Positions 10,736-21,733 of a stretch of DNA of 64,000 nucleotides are shown here, piece after piece. The translations under genes and the position numbers were made by a program. A model generated the notes under the pieces. The model saw only the letters and a program-made list of their open reading frames with translations, did not search any database and had not been told where the DNA came from. Each line of letters starts with the position of its first letter. The stretch's first letter is position 1. The stretch is from the NCBI GenBank assembly GCA_030762895.1, contig CM061070.1, forward strand, positions 52,388,648 to 52,452,647, written 5' to 3'. This stretch comes from Sophora flavescens (Eukaryota; Streptophyta; Magnoliopsida; Fabales; Fabaceae).

Positions 10736-11865
10736 TATCTTAATTTCGACATCCCATTAAATGGCAATGTTACAAGTCAATGCCCCTATCTTAGGTGGCA
10801 TATCAACAAATTCCACACATCATGCATATACTCTTTCATCCATATTCCGAAGCATAAAACTATCAATCACAATTGACAAACTTTTCAAAGCATATAACCA
10901 CTACAATTCCATATCATCATATAATCAACTCATAAATACCAATTGAACAAATATCATGTTATCATGTAAATTTACGAGTACAATATAGCAATCATAAACA
11001 CAAGGAATAATATACATCAACAAGCACATCAATCAACCAATACAAATACCAAGCATGTGTTTCATATCAAATAGTCAATTTAATCAATTTTCTTCTTAAT
11101 TGAAAAACCCCAATTTTCGAAAATATGTTAATAATAACAACATGCCTCAATTTAATTGAAAGTTCCCAAAATCATAGGATGAACCCTTGCCCACAAAAAC
11201 AAACACATATACCATGGAAAGAGTTCGTAAAAGGTATTGTTACTCACCTTTTGAAGACCTCCAAAATGCTCTAGAAATTATGTACGACAAAAGTTGGCGC
11301 TTCTTTAAAAGATTTTCTTCCCTTTACTGTTACGGTTGCACCGACAAAGAAAAGAAACGTGTCTCAAAACCTCTCACAAGCACTGCGCGACCCCTCTAAT
11401 CCTCACTCTATACGACGCTACTAACCACCCATGGCAGTGACCCAGTTTTTATATATATATATATACATATATATACACACACACACACACATTAGGCACA
11501 GTCCACTAGCGCACAGGATTTACATTAGGCACAGCCCACTAACGCATAGGATTTTTAGGTTTTATAATTGTTTTTTTTGTTACTATTATTATTTATTTAT
11601 TATTTAAAAAAAACTCAAAGGCCATACGATGTACTTGGGCTTTAACGCCCATTATGTAACACCCGGGTGCCGACGAGGGCGGGGAGTGGTCGCCGGTGCA
11701 AGAAGGCACGGACAAGGAGCGGCTCCTGACAGGCTTCTAGGCGGAGGGACACATGAATGAACCGATTACACACCCGAATGAGAGGGATCCAGAGACTGTG
11801 TAGGTATGGGACTATACAGTTGAGGAATGTTTATATGAATTGATTGGTACTACCTATACTAACAA

Positions 11866-11975
11866 GATGCATCTTCTTTTCAAGAGCCCATCACTTAAGA
11901 ACTCCACAGTTAAGCATGCTTGACTTGGAGCAATTCTGGGATGGGTGACCTCCTGGGAAGTTTTCCCGGGAAGCG
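11866..11975 (+). ncRNA. 5S rRNA-derived domain, left Cassandra LTR
   Basis: AGCCCATCACTTAAGAACTC, CACAGTTAAGCATGCTTG and GGGATGGGTGACCTCCTGGG follow the order of plant 5S rRNA, including the internal A-box and C-box regions used by RNA polymerase III. The block between them is altered. It is a retroelement part, not a ribosomal gene. Confidence 0.8.
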
Positions 11976-12344
11976 TGTGAGTGAGGACAAAGCACGCTGA
12001 AAAGACCCGTGTTGGTTTGTGGGGACAGTTGTCAATCCATAAAGCAGCCAGGGATGTTACAAATGGTATCAGAGCGGCACCTCTCCCAGTACGGTGTGGT
12101 TCGGGGACGAACCAAAGCGGAAGTTGGTGGGCATGTAACACCCGGGTGCCGACGAGGGCGGGGAGTGGTCGCCGATGTAAGAAGGCACAGACAAGGAGCG
12201 GCTCCTGGCAGGCTTCTAGGCGGAGGGACACATGAATGAACCGATTACACACCCGAATGAGATGGATCCTGAGACTGTGTAGGTATGGGACTATACAGTT
12301 GAGGAATGTTTATATGAATTGATTGGTACTACCTATACTAACAA

Positions 12345-12454
12345 GATGCATCTTCTTTTCGAGAGCCCATCACTTAAGGACTCCACAGTTAAGCGTGCTT
12401 GACTTGGAGCAATTCTGGGATGGGTGACCCCCTGGGAAGTTTTCCCGGGAAGCG
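12345..12454 (+). ncRNA. 5S rRNA-derived domain, right Cassandra LTR
   Basis: Same block as in the left LTR, offset by 479 bases. Here the A-box region reads CAGTTAAGCGTGCTTG, closer to true 5S, while the C-box has TGACCCCCTGGG in place of TGACCTCCTGGG. Confidence 0.8.
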
Positions 12455-12830
12455 TGTGAGTGAGGACAAAGCACGCTGAAAAGACCCGTGTTGGTTTGTG
12501 GGGGCAGTTGTCAATCCATAAAGCAGCCAGGGATGTTACACATTACACTATTTTCAATACATATATTTATTTATTTATTTATTTTGTAGTTACTAACCAA
12601 TTCTTATAAATTTTATACTAATAAATCCTTTATACTAAACCTCTTAATTATATTTTATTTCTACTATATTTTTAATAACTTAATCTTTTTTTTAAACAAA
12701 ATAATTATATTAGAATTTTAGGATGTTACATTTTCTCCCCTCCTTAAGGAATTTCGTCCTCGAAATTCGTCTTACACCAACACACTTATTTTAACATATG
12801 TCATAATCAAAACATAAAGGTTATCATACC

Positions 12831-13793
12831 TTAGATAATAAAATCTGGATATTGACGTACAATGTCCTCCTCCATCAAGACACATCCCAAGCCATTCTTA
12901 GATGAGTCGCAGTAAACCACAAAACTCACTAAGTGATCCGGTATAGTTAAGACTGGTGATGACACCAATCGCCTCTTAAGCTCTTGGAACCCGTCCTCAC
13001 ACTCTTGGTCCCACACAAAAGGTTTCCTTTTCCTAGTCAACTGGGTCAAATGTAAGGCTAATCTAGAGAACCCCTCTATGAACTTCCTATAGTAACCTGC
13101 TAAGCCTAAGAAACTTCTCACTTCGGTTACTATCTTAGGTTGTTCACATTCCAACACCGCATCAACTTTAGAGGAATCAACCGCCAACCTTAGGTGTTCC
13201 CCATGCTCTTCTGGTGTTCTAGAGTATATTAAAATATCACCAATGAAAACCACCTCAAACCTGTCCAAAAAGGGCCTAAAGATCTGATTCATGTAGTCCA
13301 TGAAAAAGGATGGGGCGTTGGTCACGCCAAAGGGCATCACTACATACTCATAGTGCCCATACCTTGTTCTGAAAGCTGTCTTAGGGATGTCCTCACTTCT
13401 AACTCTAATATGATGGTATCCCTATCTTAGATCTATTTTGGAAAACACTGACGCTTCCTTCAACTGGTCTAAGAGGTCATCTATCCTAGGTAAGAGATAT
13501 TTGTTCTTGATCGTTACCTTATTCAACTGCCTATAATCAGCACACAACCTCATACTCCCATCTTTCTTTTTCACTAAAAGCACTGGCGCTCCCCAAGGTG
13601 ACACACTAGGCCTTATAAACCCCTTTTGTAACATCTCCTTTATTTGTTTCTTGAGCTCGTTCAACTCTAAAGGTGCCATCCTATAGGGTGCTATTGATAC
13701 AGGTCCACTCCCGGGTACTAGATCTATAGTAAACTCAATCTTTCTTTCTGGAGGTAAACTAGAGACCTCATTAGGAAACACATCTGGAAACAC
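12831..13793 (-). pseudogene. N1 reverse transcriptase / RNase H remnant
   Basis: Minus-strand Ty3/gypsy RT: LKKQIKEMLQKGFIRPSVSP, GAPVLLVKKKDGSMRLCADY, then FSKIDLR followed by a stop at 13422, and MPFGVTNAPSFFMDYMNQIF. The catalytic box reads FIGDILIYS where FIDD is expected, so one metal-binding Asp is lost. After EEHGEHLRL the sequence jumps to VDAVLE, deleting the end of the RT thumb. It then continues EVRSFLGLAGYYRKFIEGFS and an RNase H start (VYCDSSKNGLGCVLM), and stops. No integrase follows. RT would copy element RNA into DNA; this copy cannot. Confidence 0.88.
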
Positions 13794-13856
13794 AACAGGT
13801 AATGCCGCTATATCACTTTCAGCCTCTATCTTAACAGAAAAGAGAAGAATGTATCC

Positions 13857-14280
13857 CTAAGCTCCCTCAACTAAGCACTTATGATAAGATGCAGCATATA
13901 TAAAGCAATTTGATTTAGGGGAATCAACAGACATAGGTTGTGGAGCAAAAGATATGGTTTGACTAGAGCAAACAATAACAGCATTATTATGAGATAACCA
14001 ATCCATGCCCAAAGTAATATCTAGACCCGACATAGGCAAACATATCAAATCAACACTATAAGCTAGTTAGGTCTTGAAACAACAAAGGACATTTCAGGCA
14101 AATAGAAGAAGTAATCAATCTATTTTTAGCAGGAGTAGAAACACACAAATCATATGACAATTTAGAAACAGGCAACTCTAAGCATTTAGCACATTTAAAA
14201 GATATGAATGAATGTGTTGCTCCCGAATCTAACAATATGATAACATCATGACCTTTAATAAAGCCCTTACCTTGGATCAA
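13857..14280 (-). pseudogene. N1 aspartic protease remnant
   Basis: LLDSGATHSFIS gives the active-site DSG of a retropepsin, followed by a stop near 14056. The next open piece (14048-13857) reads ITLGMDWLSHNNAVIVC, the usual C-terminal half before RT. The enzyme would cleave the element polyprotein. Broken by one stop. Confidence 0.82.
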
Positions 14281-14346
14281 ACCGTCGGACTCCTTCGTCT
14301 CCTCTCCTTGGATGGTAAAGACCCTTCCGTGGTTCTGTGGTCTGGT

Positions 14347-14799
14347 CTAAGATTGGCCTCCTGACTTGTACATCCTAGAAAAATGTCCAGTCTTTCCACA
14401 ATTGTTGCAGGAGACTTGTGCCAGAAGGCACGTACAACCTTGGTGCTGCCACCCACATTTGTAGCATGTTGCTTCCTTATCACCCTGAGCCCCTTGAATT
14501 TGGTTACCCTTAGTGATAGTAGGCACAGGTCGTAGGCTCTTCTGAAAGTTTCCTCCCTTGCTTTGGAACCTCTTGTCGTTGCTAAAGCTCTTCTCTTTCG
14601 ACTTCTCAGTCAAAACAGCTTGCATATTTCGCTCTACCACCCTACACTTATTTACCAAGATGGGGTAATCTTGAATCTCTAGGAGCCCAACAAGGCTGTG
14701 CAGCTTTGGCCTCATGCCCTGTTTGAACTTGATTGCCTTCCAGTCACCATCAGGATTGTCCCTCACATATGGAGAGAACCTTGACAGGTTCTCAAACTT
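14347..14799 (-). pseudogene. N1 gag remnant with zinc knuckle
   Basis: Begins within gag at NKFENLSRFSPYVRD, joined directly to LTR sequence by a deletion, so the N-terminal half and the start codon are lost. Further on come VERNMQAVLTEKSKEKSF and a knuckle CNNCGKTGHFSRMYK in which the last Cys of CCHC is Tyr. A frameshift or stop then separates it from protease. Confidence 0.8.
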
Positions 14800-15015
14800 G
14801 TTACTCACCTCTTGAAGACCTCCAAAATGCTCTAGAAATTATGTACGACAAAAGTTGGTGCTTCTCTAAAAGATTTTCTTCCCTTCACTGTTACGGTTGC
14901 ACCGGCAAAGAAAAGAAACGTATCTCAAAACCTCTCACAAGCACTGCGCGGCCCCCGACCCCTCTAATCCTTACTCTGTGCGGCGCTACTAACCACCCAT
15001 GGCAGTGACCCAGTT

Positions 15016-15114
<99 letters not shown>

Positions 15115-15436
15115 ACACACACATTAGGCACAGCCCACTAACGCATAGGATTTTTAGGTTTTATAATTCTTTTTTTTCTTACTATTATTATTTATTTATT
15201 ATTTTAAAAAAACTCAAAGGCCATATGCTATACTTGGGCTTTAACGCCCATTACACTATGTTCAATACATATATTTATTTATTTATTTATTTATTTTGTA
15301 GTTACTAACCAATTCTTATAAATTTTATACTAATAAATCCTTTATACTAAACCTCTTAATTATATTTTATTTCTACTATATTTTTAATAATTTAATCTTT
15401 TAAAAAAAAATTATATTAGAATTTTAGGATGTTACA
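14800..15436 (-). mobile_element. N1 5' LTR, truncated
   Basis: Matches 11236-12730 of the 3' LTR without the Cassandra insert. It breaks at TTACTCACC, where gag begins, so the inner three quarters of the LTR and the primer site are gone. It contains a greatly expanded TA tract (15022-15110) that is short in the other LTR. Confidence 0.88.
15022..15110. repeat. (TA)n microsatellite
   Basis: About 45 TA units. The matching spot in the other LTR (11448-11480) is much shorter and mixed with CA, so this tract grew after insertion. Confidence 0.95.
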
Positions 15437-16235
15437 GGGGACCACATTATATGAGAGATTGCAGGGAGAGACTTGGTTGTTTCTACTGTGGTAAACCAAG
15501 TCATATGGCTCGTGATTGCAGGCAGAGGGGCATGCAGCAGTCGGTAGCTGTTGGTAGAGGAGCCGGTGCTTATAAAGGTGGAGCTGGGAGAGGTGTCCCA
15601 GCAGCAATACAATAGATGGCTAGACCTCAGGCCACTGAGAGAATGTTTAACGTGTGGGGAGCTGAATCCTCTGAATCTGCAGATCTTATCCAGGGTATGT
15701 GTTTGATATCTGGTTGACTCTCATATGTGTTGTTTGACTCAGGTGCTACACATTCATTTATCTCACATGAGTGTGTGGATCATTTACAGTTACCGGTATC
15801 TCAGCTACCTTATACCCTTACTATGTCTACACCTACCAGTGATTCTATGACTACTATGTATGTCTGTTTGTAGTGTCCTATAGTGGTTGAGAATAGGACA
15901 TTTCTTGTAGATCTTGTCTACTTGCCTCTACAGCAGATAGGTGTGATTCTTGGCATGGATTGGCTTTTGCCTAACCATGTGGTGTTAGATTGTTCCAGAA
16001 AGACCTTATCTTTTCTTGAGCCTTCAAGTGTGGTATCTGCCAATGAAGGGACATCTATGAGGAGTGATGATTCTCGACACTATGTGATGTTTTTCTCAGT
16101 GGAAGCTAAGGAGATTCCTAGTATAGATTCTATACCTATCATGAGAGTGTTTCATGAGGTTTTCCCTCCAGTTGTTCTGGGTTTGCCAATGGAGAGAGAG
16201 GTAAAGTTCACCATCGATCTCATACCAGAGACATG
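15437..16235 (+). pseudogene. Gypsy-1 gag end and protease
   Basis: Completes the first knuckle (PHYMRDC, one residue shorter than usual before His) and adds a second intact one, CFYCGKPSHMARDC. After a stop comes protease with the active site LFDSGATHSFIS near 15730, a stop at YVCL, then VILGMDWLLPNHVVLDC and the link MRVFHEVFPPVVLGLP to RT. Stops sit at several places, again mostly where a single C-to-T or G-to-A change restores Gln or Trp. Confidence 0.85.
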
Positions 16236-17640
16236 ACCTATCCTGATAGCTCCCTATGAATGTCACCCATAGAGTTAGCGGAGTTAAATTAGCAGTTAGA
16301 TGACATGTTGAAGAAAGAGTTTATTAGGCCTAGTGTTTCACCTTGGGGAGCTCTGATGTTATTTGTAAAGTAGAAGGATGGAAGTACTTGGTTGTGCACG
16401 GATTACAAGCAGTTAAAGAAGGTGACGATAAAGAATAAATATATGTTGCCTAGGATATATGATCTGATGGATCGGTTAAAGGGAGCTTCAATGTTTCGAA
16501 GATTGATCTGAGGTCAGGATATCATCATATTAGAGTAAAGAAGGAGGATATACCTAAGACATCTTTCAGAATGAGGTATGGATACTACGGGTATTTAGTT
16601 ATTCCTTTCGGTGTGACTAATGCTCCAGTAGTGTTTATGGATTATATGAACAGGATCTTTAGACCGTTCCTCGATAAGTTTGTTGTGGTATTTATAGATG
16701 ACATCCTTATCTATTCCCGTACACGGGAAGAGCATGAGGAACATCTGAGGATAGTGTTACAAGTGTTGAAGGACATGTAACTGTATGCTAAGCTTTCCAA
16801 GTGTGAGTTTGGGTTGGAGAAAGTTCAGTTCTTAGGTCATGTGATTAATAAGAATAGAATATTCGTAGATCCGGCTAAGGTAGAGGCAGTACTTAAATGG
16901 GAGAGACCTAAGTCAGTCAGTGAGGTGAGGAGTTTCCTTGGTTTAGCTGGATAGTACCGGATATTTATAGAAGGTTTCTCGAAGATTGCGTTGCATATGA
17001 CGCAGTTGATGAGAAATGGTACAACTTTTGTTTGGACAGATGAGTGTGAAAAGAGTTTCCAAGATTTGAAGGAAAGGTTAACCACATCACTAGTGCTGAC
17101 TTTACCAGATCCTTTAGGACAGTTTGACATATATTGTGATGCGTCATACCAAGGTTTATGTTGTGTTCTGATGCAAGAAGGAAGATTTGTGGCCTATGCC
17201 TCTAGACAGTTGAGAGTTCATGAGAGGAACTATCAGACCCATGATCTGGAAATAGCAGCCCTAGTGAGCGCATTAAAGATATGGCGACACTATCTGTATG
17301 GAGCTTACTTGAAAATTTATAGTGACCAAAAGAGCTTGAAGTATATGTTTGACCAGAAATAGTTGAACATGGGCAGAGAAGGTGGATGGAGTTTATTAAG
17401 GATTATGAATTTGATCTTCAGTACCATCCTGGGAAGGCGAATGTTGTAGCTGATGCATTAATTAGGAAATCTTTACATGTGTCCGCGATGATGGTTAAGG
17501 AGATGGAATTGATTAAGCAGTTCAGAGATCTGAACCTAGGTATAGAGTTGATTGAGGGTAGGATGTGTTTAGGCATGGTGACCATTAGTAGTGAGTTCTT
17601 GAGAGATATTAAGGATAAACAGGTTCAGGATCAGTATCCA
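16236..17640 (+). pseudogene. Gypsy-1 reverse transcriptase, RNase H and start of integrase
   Basis: Fragments in order: FIRPSVSPWGALMLFVK, a stop, then DYKQLKKVTIKNKYMLPR, a frameshift in the KIDLR block, IPFGVTNAPVVFMDYMNRIF, and the intact catalytic box FIDDILIYS near 16690. After a stop, the region EVRSFLGLAG leads to RNase H (IYCDASYQGLCCVLMQEG, YASRQLRVHERNYQTHDLE). Then YEFDLQYHPGKANVVADALI marks the connection toward integrase, which is cut off at about 17640. The polyprotein could not be made. Integrase itself is missing, replaced by unrelated DNA up to 18261. Confidence 0.86.
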
Positions 17641-18261
17641 CAAGAAGCCTTCGCCCCGCGAGGATTCAAACTTTTTTGGAGCCAATTTCAAGGGCTCGTC
17701 CCCGTCAGCGTGCGCTGCCCAGTTTTTCTATAAATAGCTTGTTTCAGTACGAATTAAGGATCCATTGTTTGTTTTTCTTGGATCTGCATCTCCCTTAGTG
17801 TTTCAGGCTTAATTTTGGTTTTCTTTTCAATTACTTTGTTGTTGATTATGAACGTGATGAGGAGCTAATCCTCTTGTCTAAGGGAACCATAAAGCCGCTC
17901 ATGACGGCGTAATTCCAATGTGATGTTTTCTTATTCCCTTCTCTCAATTCTTGCTTTCTAATTCTGATTTGGTTGCGTTAAACAAAAGACACCGTGGTGC
18001 AATCGTTATAGGGAACCAAAGTCTTAATGAATCTAACTTGTGGGTCCTCGAATAGAGATATAGTCGATTTGCATGCTTAGGTGTTTTCTCTTGTGCTCGA
18101 CAGAGACATTATAATAACTTAAGGCTCCTGGTTGGCTATGAAATTGAACATAGGGATAAGAAATAATCACTTGGGTTTATGCTTAATTGGGTAGGTGGAT
18201 TCGTGACCTTAGATCTCCCAATAATAGTTAATTTCATCAATAATTGTACACTTTCCGGTGC
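17641..18261 (+). other. Unidentified insert replacing Gypsy-1 integrase
   Basis: No gene. It has a clear TATA box (CTATAAATAG at 17729) and a leader-like stretch with GAACGTGATGAGGAGCTAAT and CATGACGGCG, as in long gypsy LTR or leader regions. I infer a fragment of another LTR joined by recombination. No duplicated site was found. Confidence 0.45.
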
Positions 18262-19300
18262 CCATTAGACTACCGTGAGATATATCCGTAGTCTTCGCCG
18301 AGTTGAGCCAGCTAGAGGGTAGTGCAGCTATTCCCTAACGAAAATGGGGGAATAATCTCATTCTCTAAATGGGCACCCTAACGGGAATGGGGGTGTGAAC
18401 TGATGCACATGGATGCTCCGCTTAGACGACTGACTAATATCCCAGATTAGACGAGGTATGTGTGATAGGATTGTGATGGCCATGTCAGCATACAGGATCA
18501 GTTGCATGAGTGCGATGGGTAGAGGAGGATAACATGTATTGAGGATGACTGTCATTTATATGTGATTATTACGTGATGCATGTCTGTATGCTATTATTGT
18601 TTATATGCTATGCATCCTTTTTCCGTTTGTGATGATAGCTAGTTTATTATCTCCCTATTTCTTTCTATTTATGTGTTTTTCTATCGTTTCACTAGTAGAA
18701 TCAGTTATCTAAGATACCACACCTCGATCACCCATGGATGACCAGCCCTCTAGGGATCTCGCTTATGGATGACCCTTGAGTTCGAATACTTGGATAAAAA
18801 CGAGTGGCTAATGGACCCGGTTACCCGATGTGTAGTTTATGCAGGTCTAATTTATATGTATGCTCGGATGGGAGATGGGCCACACTTTGGATTTGTTTGG
18901 AATTTTCGTCTCGGTTAGAACTTTCCGTTTCCTATCTACTTTCTAGCACCCATGCCACCTTTTCCCCCTATGCCACCAATGTATCCATAGGCAGCCCAGG
19001 GCTCGGACTTTGTCGTCCCTGATATAGATCCAACTCTAGAGGTACGTCAGTATGCTGCACGTCACAGTGCTCTTTACCGACGATGGTTTCAGCATCGTTC
19101 ATGAGGGAGTACTTCTAGCATAGTAGAGGAGCTGCATCAGGACCTTCCAGACCTCCACCGCGGAGACATCGAGGAACACGAGGAAAGAGTCAGGGTAGTT
19201 CTAGCTGTCCATGCTAGGATTGGCCAGTGCGTGCTTTGTATATATAGGTGGTGAGTGTGAGCCCATTTTTGATGTATTTTGAGAGGGGCTGGGGTGTGGA
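18262..19300 (+). mobile_element. Gypsy-1 3' LTR, partial
   Basis: Aligns with 4034-5080 of the 5' LTR from ACCGTGAGATATATCCGTAG onward. Its terminal 270 bases are missing because a reverse LTR begins at 19301. It carries a decayed copy of LTR-resident ORF A at 18775-19060 (EFEYLDKNEWLMDPVTR, then HFGFVWNFRLG and a stop). Confidence 0.82.
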
Positions 19301-20275
19301 GTGAGACACCCCATTGTCCTAATAAAGAAAACCATGATTTTTTTTAAACTTAATCGCGTTCTTAACATTAACACATATAACGAAAAACGAAGATATTAAA
19401 AACTTAAATATAAAACATACAGCTTCTAAAAAATAAACCATCACACCATAGACATAATTCACGTACACAACATATGTCTATCCATCAAGGTAAAAAACAT
19501 TGTCTAGGGTATCCCATCAGTAGGATCCCATGCAGGTACATACAGATTCAAACTGTCATAATCAACTGAAAAGATGCACTGGCCATAGACCCTAAACTCT
19601 ACCGCTAGAATCCACAGCTCGTCCTCCAGAATCTGTCTCATAAGGAGTTCCATCCAGATCCTTAGTAACTGGTTCCTCCACAGGGTCTTCTCATACGATC
19701 ACATGACAAAACCAAATATATACAATAAAGCAAAATAGGAGATAAGAAAGAATTATATCATCATAAGCGGAAAAAAAATACATAGCATACAATACAATAA
19801 TAGTCCAAGACACACATCACTTATAAATAACATTCATCTTTAATTTACGATTTCATCCTCTACCCTTAATCTCATGCAACTAAGCCTTTATGCTGACGTG
19901 TCCATCTCTAATCCTGTCATCATCCCCCATTCTCGATAGGGATGTTAGTTAGTAGTCCAAACGGTGCGTTTCCAAGAACTCGATGCACCTCTATCCCCCT
20001 ATCTCTAGTAGTGAATAGTGCATAAGCACAGTGTGCCACTATTCCCCCATTGGAAATAGTGCATAAGCACAAAATACATAGTATCTCTATCCTCGATTAG
20101 ATACTCAGAGCAACTCGTCAAGGACTAAAAGAGTATTATGGTAGTCTTCCTCGAACCTCAACATCCGTAAGGCACTCACCCGCTATATCCGGTATCCGTA
20201 ATAGGATACTCTGACCTCGTGTGTTCCACTCACACGACTGTGAACAATAATGCCTCCATATGAGTTTTACTAACT
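19301..20275 (-). mobile_element. Reverse gypsy LTR fragment
   Basis: Starts TGAGACACCCC, the reverse of an LTR end in GGTGTCTCA, and follows the solo LTR family backward (boxes with GGGATCCCATGGG-like, GGCCAGTGCATC and GTGAGTGGAACACACGAGG on the minus strand). It contains frame B at 19593-19697. The upstream half is missing. Confidence 0.78.
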
Positions 20276-20815
20276 AGCATCATGACCGTGATGCCTATCA
20301 CGGCCAGGCTGTGATGGGCTCTGTTTGGCTCATTTTTCTTGTATTTCAAGCTCCGCCTTCATGCAAACTCCAACATAACTGGTGCTGAGCATTTTAATCT
20401 TCGTATTTAATTACCAAATCAATATCTCCTAATTAATTGCCAAATCTTATCATATCCTTTGTTGTTGTGATAGGCAATTATTATCCAAATCCAATTTTTT
20501 TCTCTCAAAGCCAATTGAATTATCTTTTAATCATAATAATTCAAATCCAAATTGATTTGGATTCAAATCCATCATGTGGGCCCTCGTAATTTACTTGGAA
20601 ATCTTCAATTTAATTGCAATCCTTCTTTTCTGTCCTTTCCTAAAAATAAAAATAAGAAAATCTTGAGAAAATCAATTAAATTATAATTAAAATCAATTAA
20701 ATGCACACATTGACTCTAAAATAACTAAAATAGGAAACAAAGTCTAATTTGGGTTAAATCAAGTATTCAACTCAACTTAATTGATTAAATCCACTCTAAA
20801 ATAATAGATAAAACA
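20276..20815. other. AT-rich spacer, no feature recognised
   Basis: No open frame of note and no repeat shared with the rest of the window. The wording AATTGATTTGGATTCAAATCC forms a weak inverted repeat near 20545. Probably old LTR sequence. Confidence 0.5.
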
Positions 20816-21733
20816 TGATAAGCCAGCGGATTATCAGGGACCTTTGAGGTAGACTGCGTCAATCCGAACGGGTGGCTCGTGGACCCAGTCCCTCGCTTCG
20901 TTGTGTATACGGGTCCTACGTCCATCACCTCCGGGCTCGGACAAGGAGCCCCGATAGGATTCGTCGGCACATTCCGCTTTGGCACCACCCTTCCCTTCTC
21001 GATAGGACCGCCAGATGGACACATACCGCCGATGCCGATGATGCCAGGCATGGCTCCAGTCCCCTTCATGGTACCCTTTGAGGTACTAGTACCAGGGCTC
21101 GCACCAGCACCAGCACCAGAGCCCGAGTTAGCACCCATCCAGGAGGAGGACCCGATTTCCCCTGCCCAGGATCTAGCACCCCTTCCAGAGGTACCAGCAC
21201 CTCTAGAGGTCCGGCCTAGGGTTTCAGAGTCTTCTCGAGTATCTACTAGACGGCTTCATCCCTGCGATAGCAGGTTTACCGGAAGAGGTTTCGGAGGCAG
21301 TCGAACAGGAGCTCTTCCAGTGAGAGCGGAGGAGTGTCTGGACCTGCCGGACCACGAGATGCGGACGAGGGTGGTAGTATATGATGGCTCGGGCCAGTGC
21401 CATCTGTATAGGTGTGAGTGAGGTTTTATTGTATTTTGAGAGGGGACGGGGTGTGGAGAGAATCGGTGAGGCATCTTCCCTTTTTAGCCTTTTGATGTAT
21501 TTCTTTTATGTTATGTTATCACCAGTTTGTATATATCGGGATCATACTGATGGGATCCCTTGACAGTTATGTATTGGGTTATGATGTGTATATAGTATGC
21601 ATGTATGTATATATGATGTTTAAATTTTAAGTTTTTAATTCTTTGCAGTTTTTTTATACATCCGCTTAACGATAATAACGAAATGAGGTCTTAATATTTT
21701 GGGTTTTCTTTAATGGGACGTCGGGGCATCTCA
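20816..21733 (+). mobile_element. Gypsy LTR fragment, family A2
   Basis: The 3' part of an LTR related to family A, ending CGGGGCATCTCA, directly followed by the interior of the Copia-1 LTR. The same interior is continuous at 51210, so this end is a genuine insertion point. The left part is lost. GC-rich for this window, because most of it is the ORF at 20837-21421. Confidence 0.75.
20837..21421 (+). CDS. LTR-resident ORF A, best preserved copy
   Basis: Open for 195 codons with no stop. Blocks: GTFEVDCVNPNGWLVDPVPR, FVVYTGPTS, GAPIGFVGTFRFGTTLPF, a Pro/Met-rich stretch (PPMPMMPGMAP), an acidic Ala/Pro/Glu repeat (APAPAPEPELAP), and a basic Arg/Gly tail. The first in-frame ATG is at 20879, but homology to 4532-4849 starts at 20837, so the true start lies upstream in lost sequence or is not ATG-initiated here. 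Compared with the other LTR, FVVYTG and GFVGTF are kept while third codon positions change (ttt/ttc, gta/gtt, ggg/ggc, act/aca). I know no family for it. Absence of a membrane segment or known motif leaves its role open. Confidence 0.5.
   Translation, partial: GTFEVDCVNPNGWLVDPVPRFVVYTGPTSITSGLGQGAPIGFVGTFRFGTTLPFSIGPPDGHIPPMPMMPGMAPVPFMVPFEVLVPGLAPAPAPEPELAPIQEEDPISPAQDLAPLPEVPAPLEVRPRVSESSRVSTRRLHPCDSRFTGRGFGGSRTGALPVRAEECLDLPDHEMRTRVVVYDGSGQCHLYRCE

Larger units (their letters stand above)
11655..12540 (+). mobile_element. Cassandra TRIM, complete
   Basis: Two 407-bp LTRs (11655-12061 and 12134-12540) both begin TGTAACACCCGGGTGCC and end GGGATGTTACA. They flank a 72-bp middle with primer site TGGTATCAGAGC (12064-12075) and a purine-rich end. 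A perfect CATTA duplication (11650-11654, 12541-12545) surrounds it. The other LTR of N1 shows the empty site once, at 15249-15253. Each LTR contains a 5S rRNA-like block, the hallmark of Cassandra. It carries no protein gene and depends on other elements. The LTRs differ by only about a dozen bases, so the insertion is fairly recent. The strand given follows the primer site. Confidence 0.95.
9788..12730 (-). mobile_element. N1 3' LTR, interrupted by Cassandra
   Basis: About 2.05 kb once the Cassandra insert is removed. The stretch 11236-11650 plus 12546-12730 matches the 5' LTR remnant at 14800-15436. It includes a seven-unit repeat array at 10415-10735 and AT-rich DNA without genes. Confidence 0.88.
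9788..15436 (-). mobile_element. N1: reverse Ty3/gypsy element, internally deleted
   Basis: The element starts TGTAACGCCC (reverse of its 3' end) and ends GATGTTACA (reverse of its 5' end). It is flanked by a perfect GGGGA duplication (9783-9787, 15437-15441) that splits the zinc knuckle of Gypsy-1 gag. It has a 3' LTR at 9788-12730, a polypurine tract at 12731-12746 (reverse of AAGGAGGGGAGAAAA), pol and gag fragments on the minus strand, and a 5' LTR cut to 14800-15436. The 5' LTR tail, primer site, start of gag, middle of RT-RNase H and all of integrase are deleted. It could move only with help. Confidence 0.92.

Noticed and set aside
11854..12252. 132-codon minus frame and overlapping plus frames
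   Set aside because: They run across the 5S-derived LTR, middle and second LTR of Cassandra, which has no protein gene.
11866..12454. Two 5S rRNA genes
   Set aside because: The match covers 5S boxes only, with an altered middle, and both copies lie at the same place in LTRs of a TRIM with target duplications.
14891..15124. 77-codon frame of Tyr-Ile repeats
   Set aside because: Translation of a TA microsatellite.
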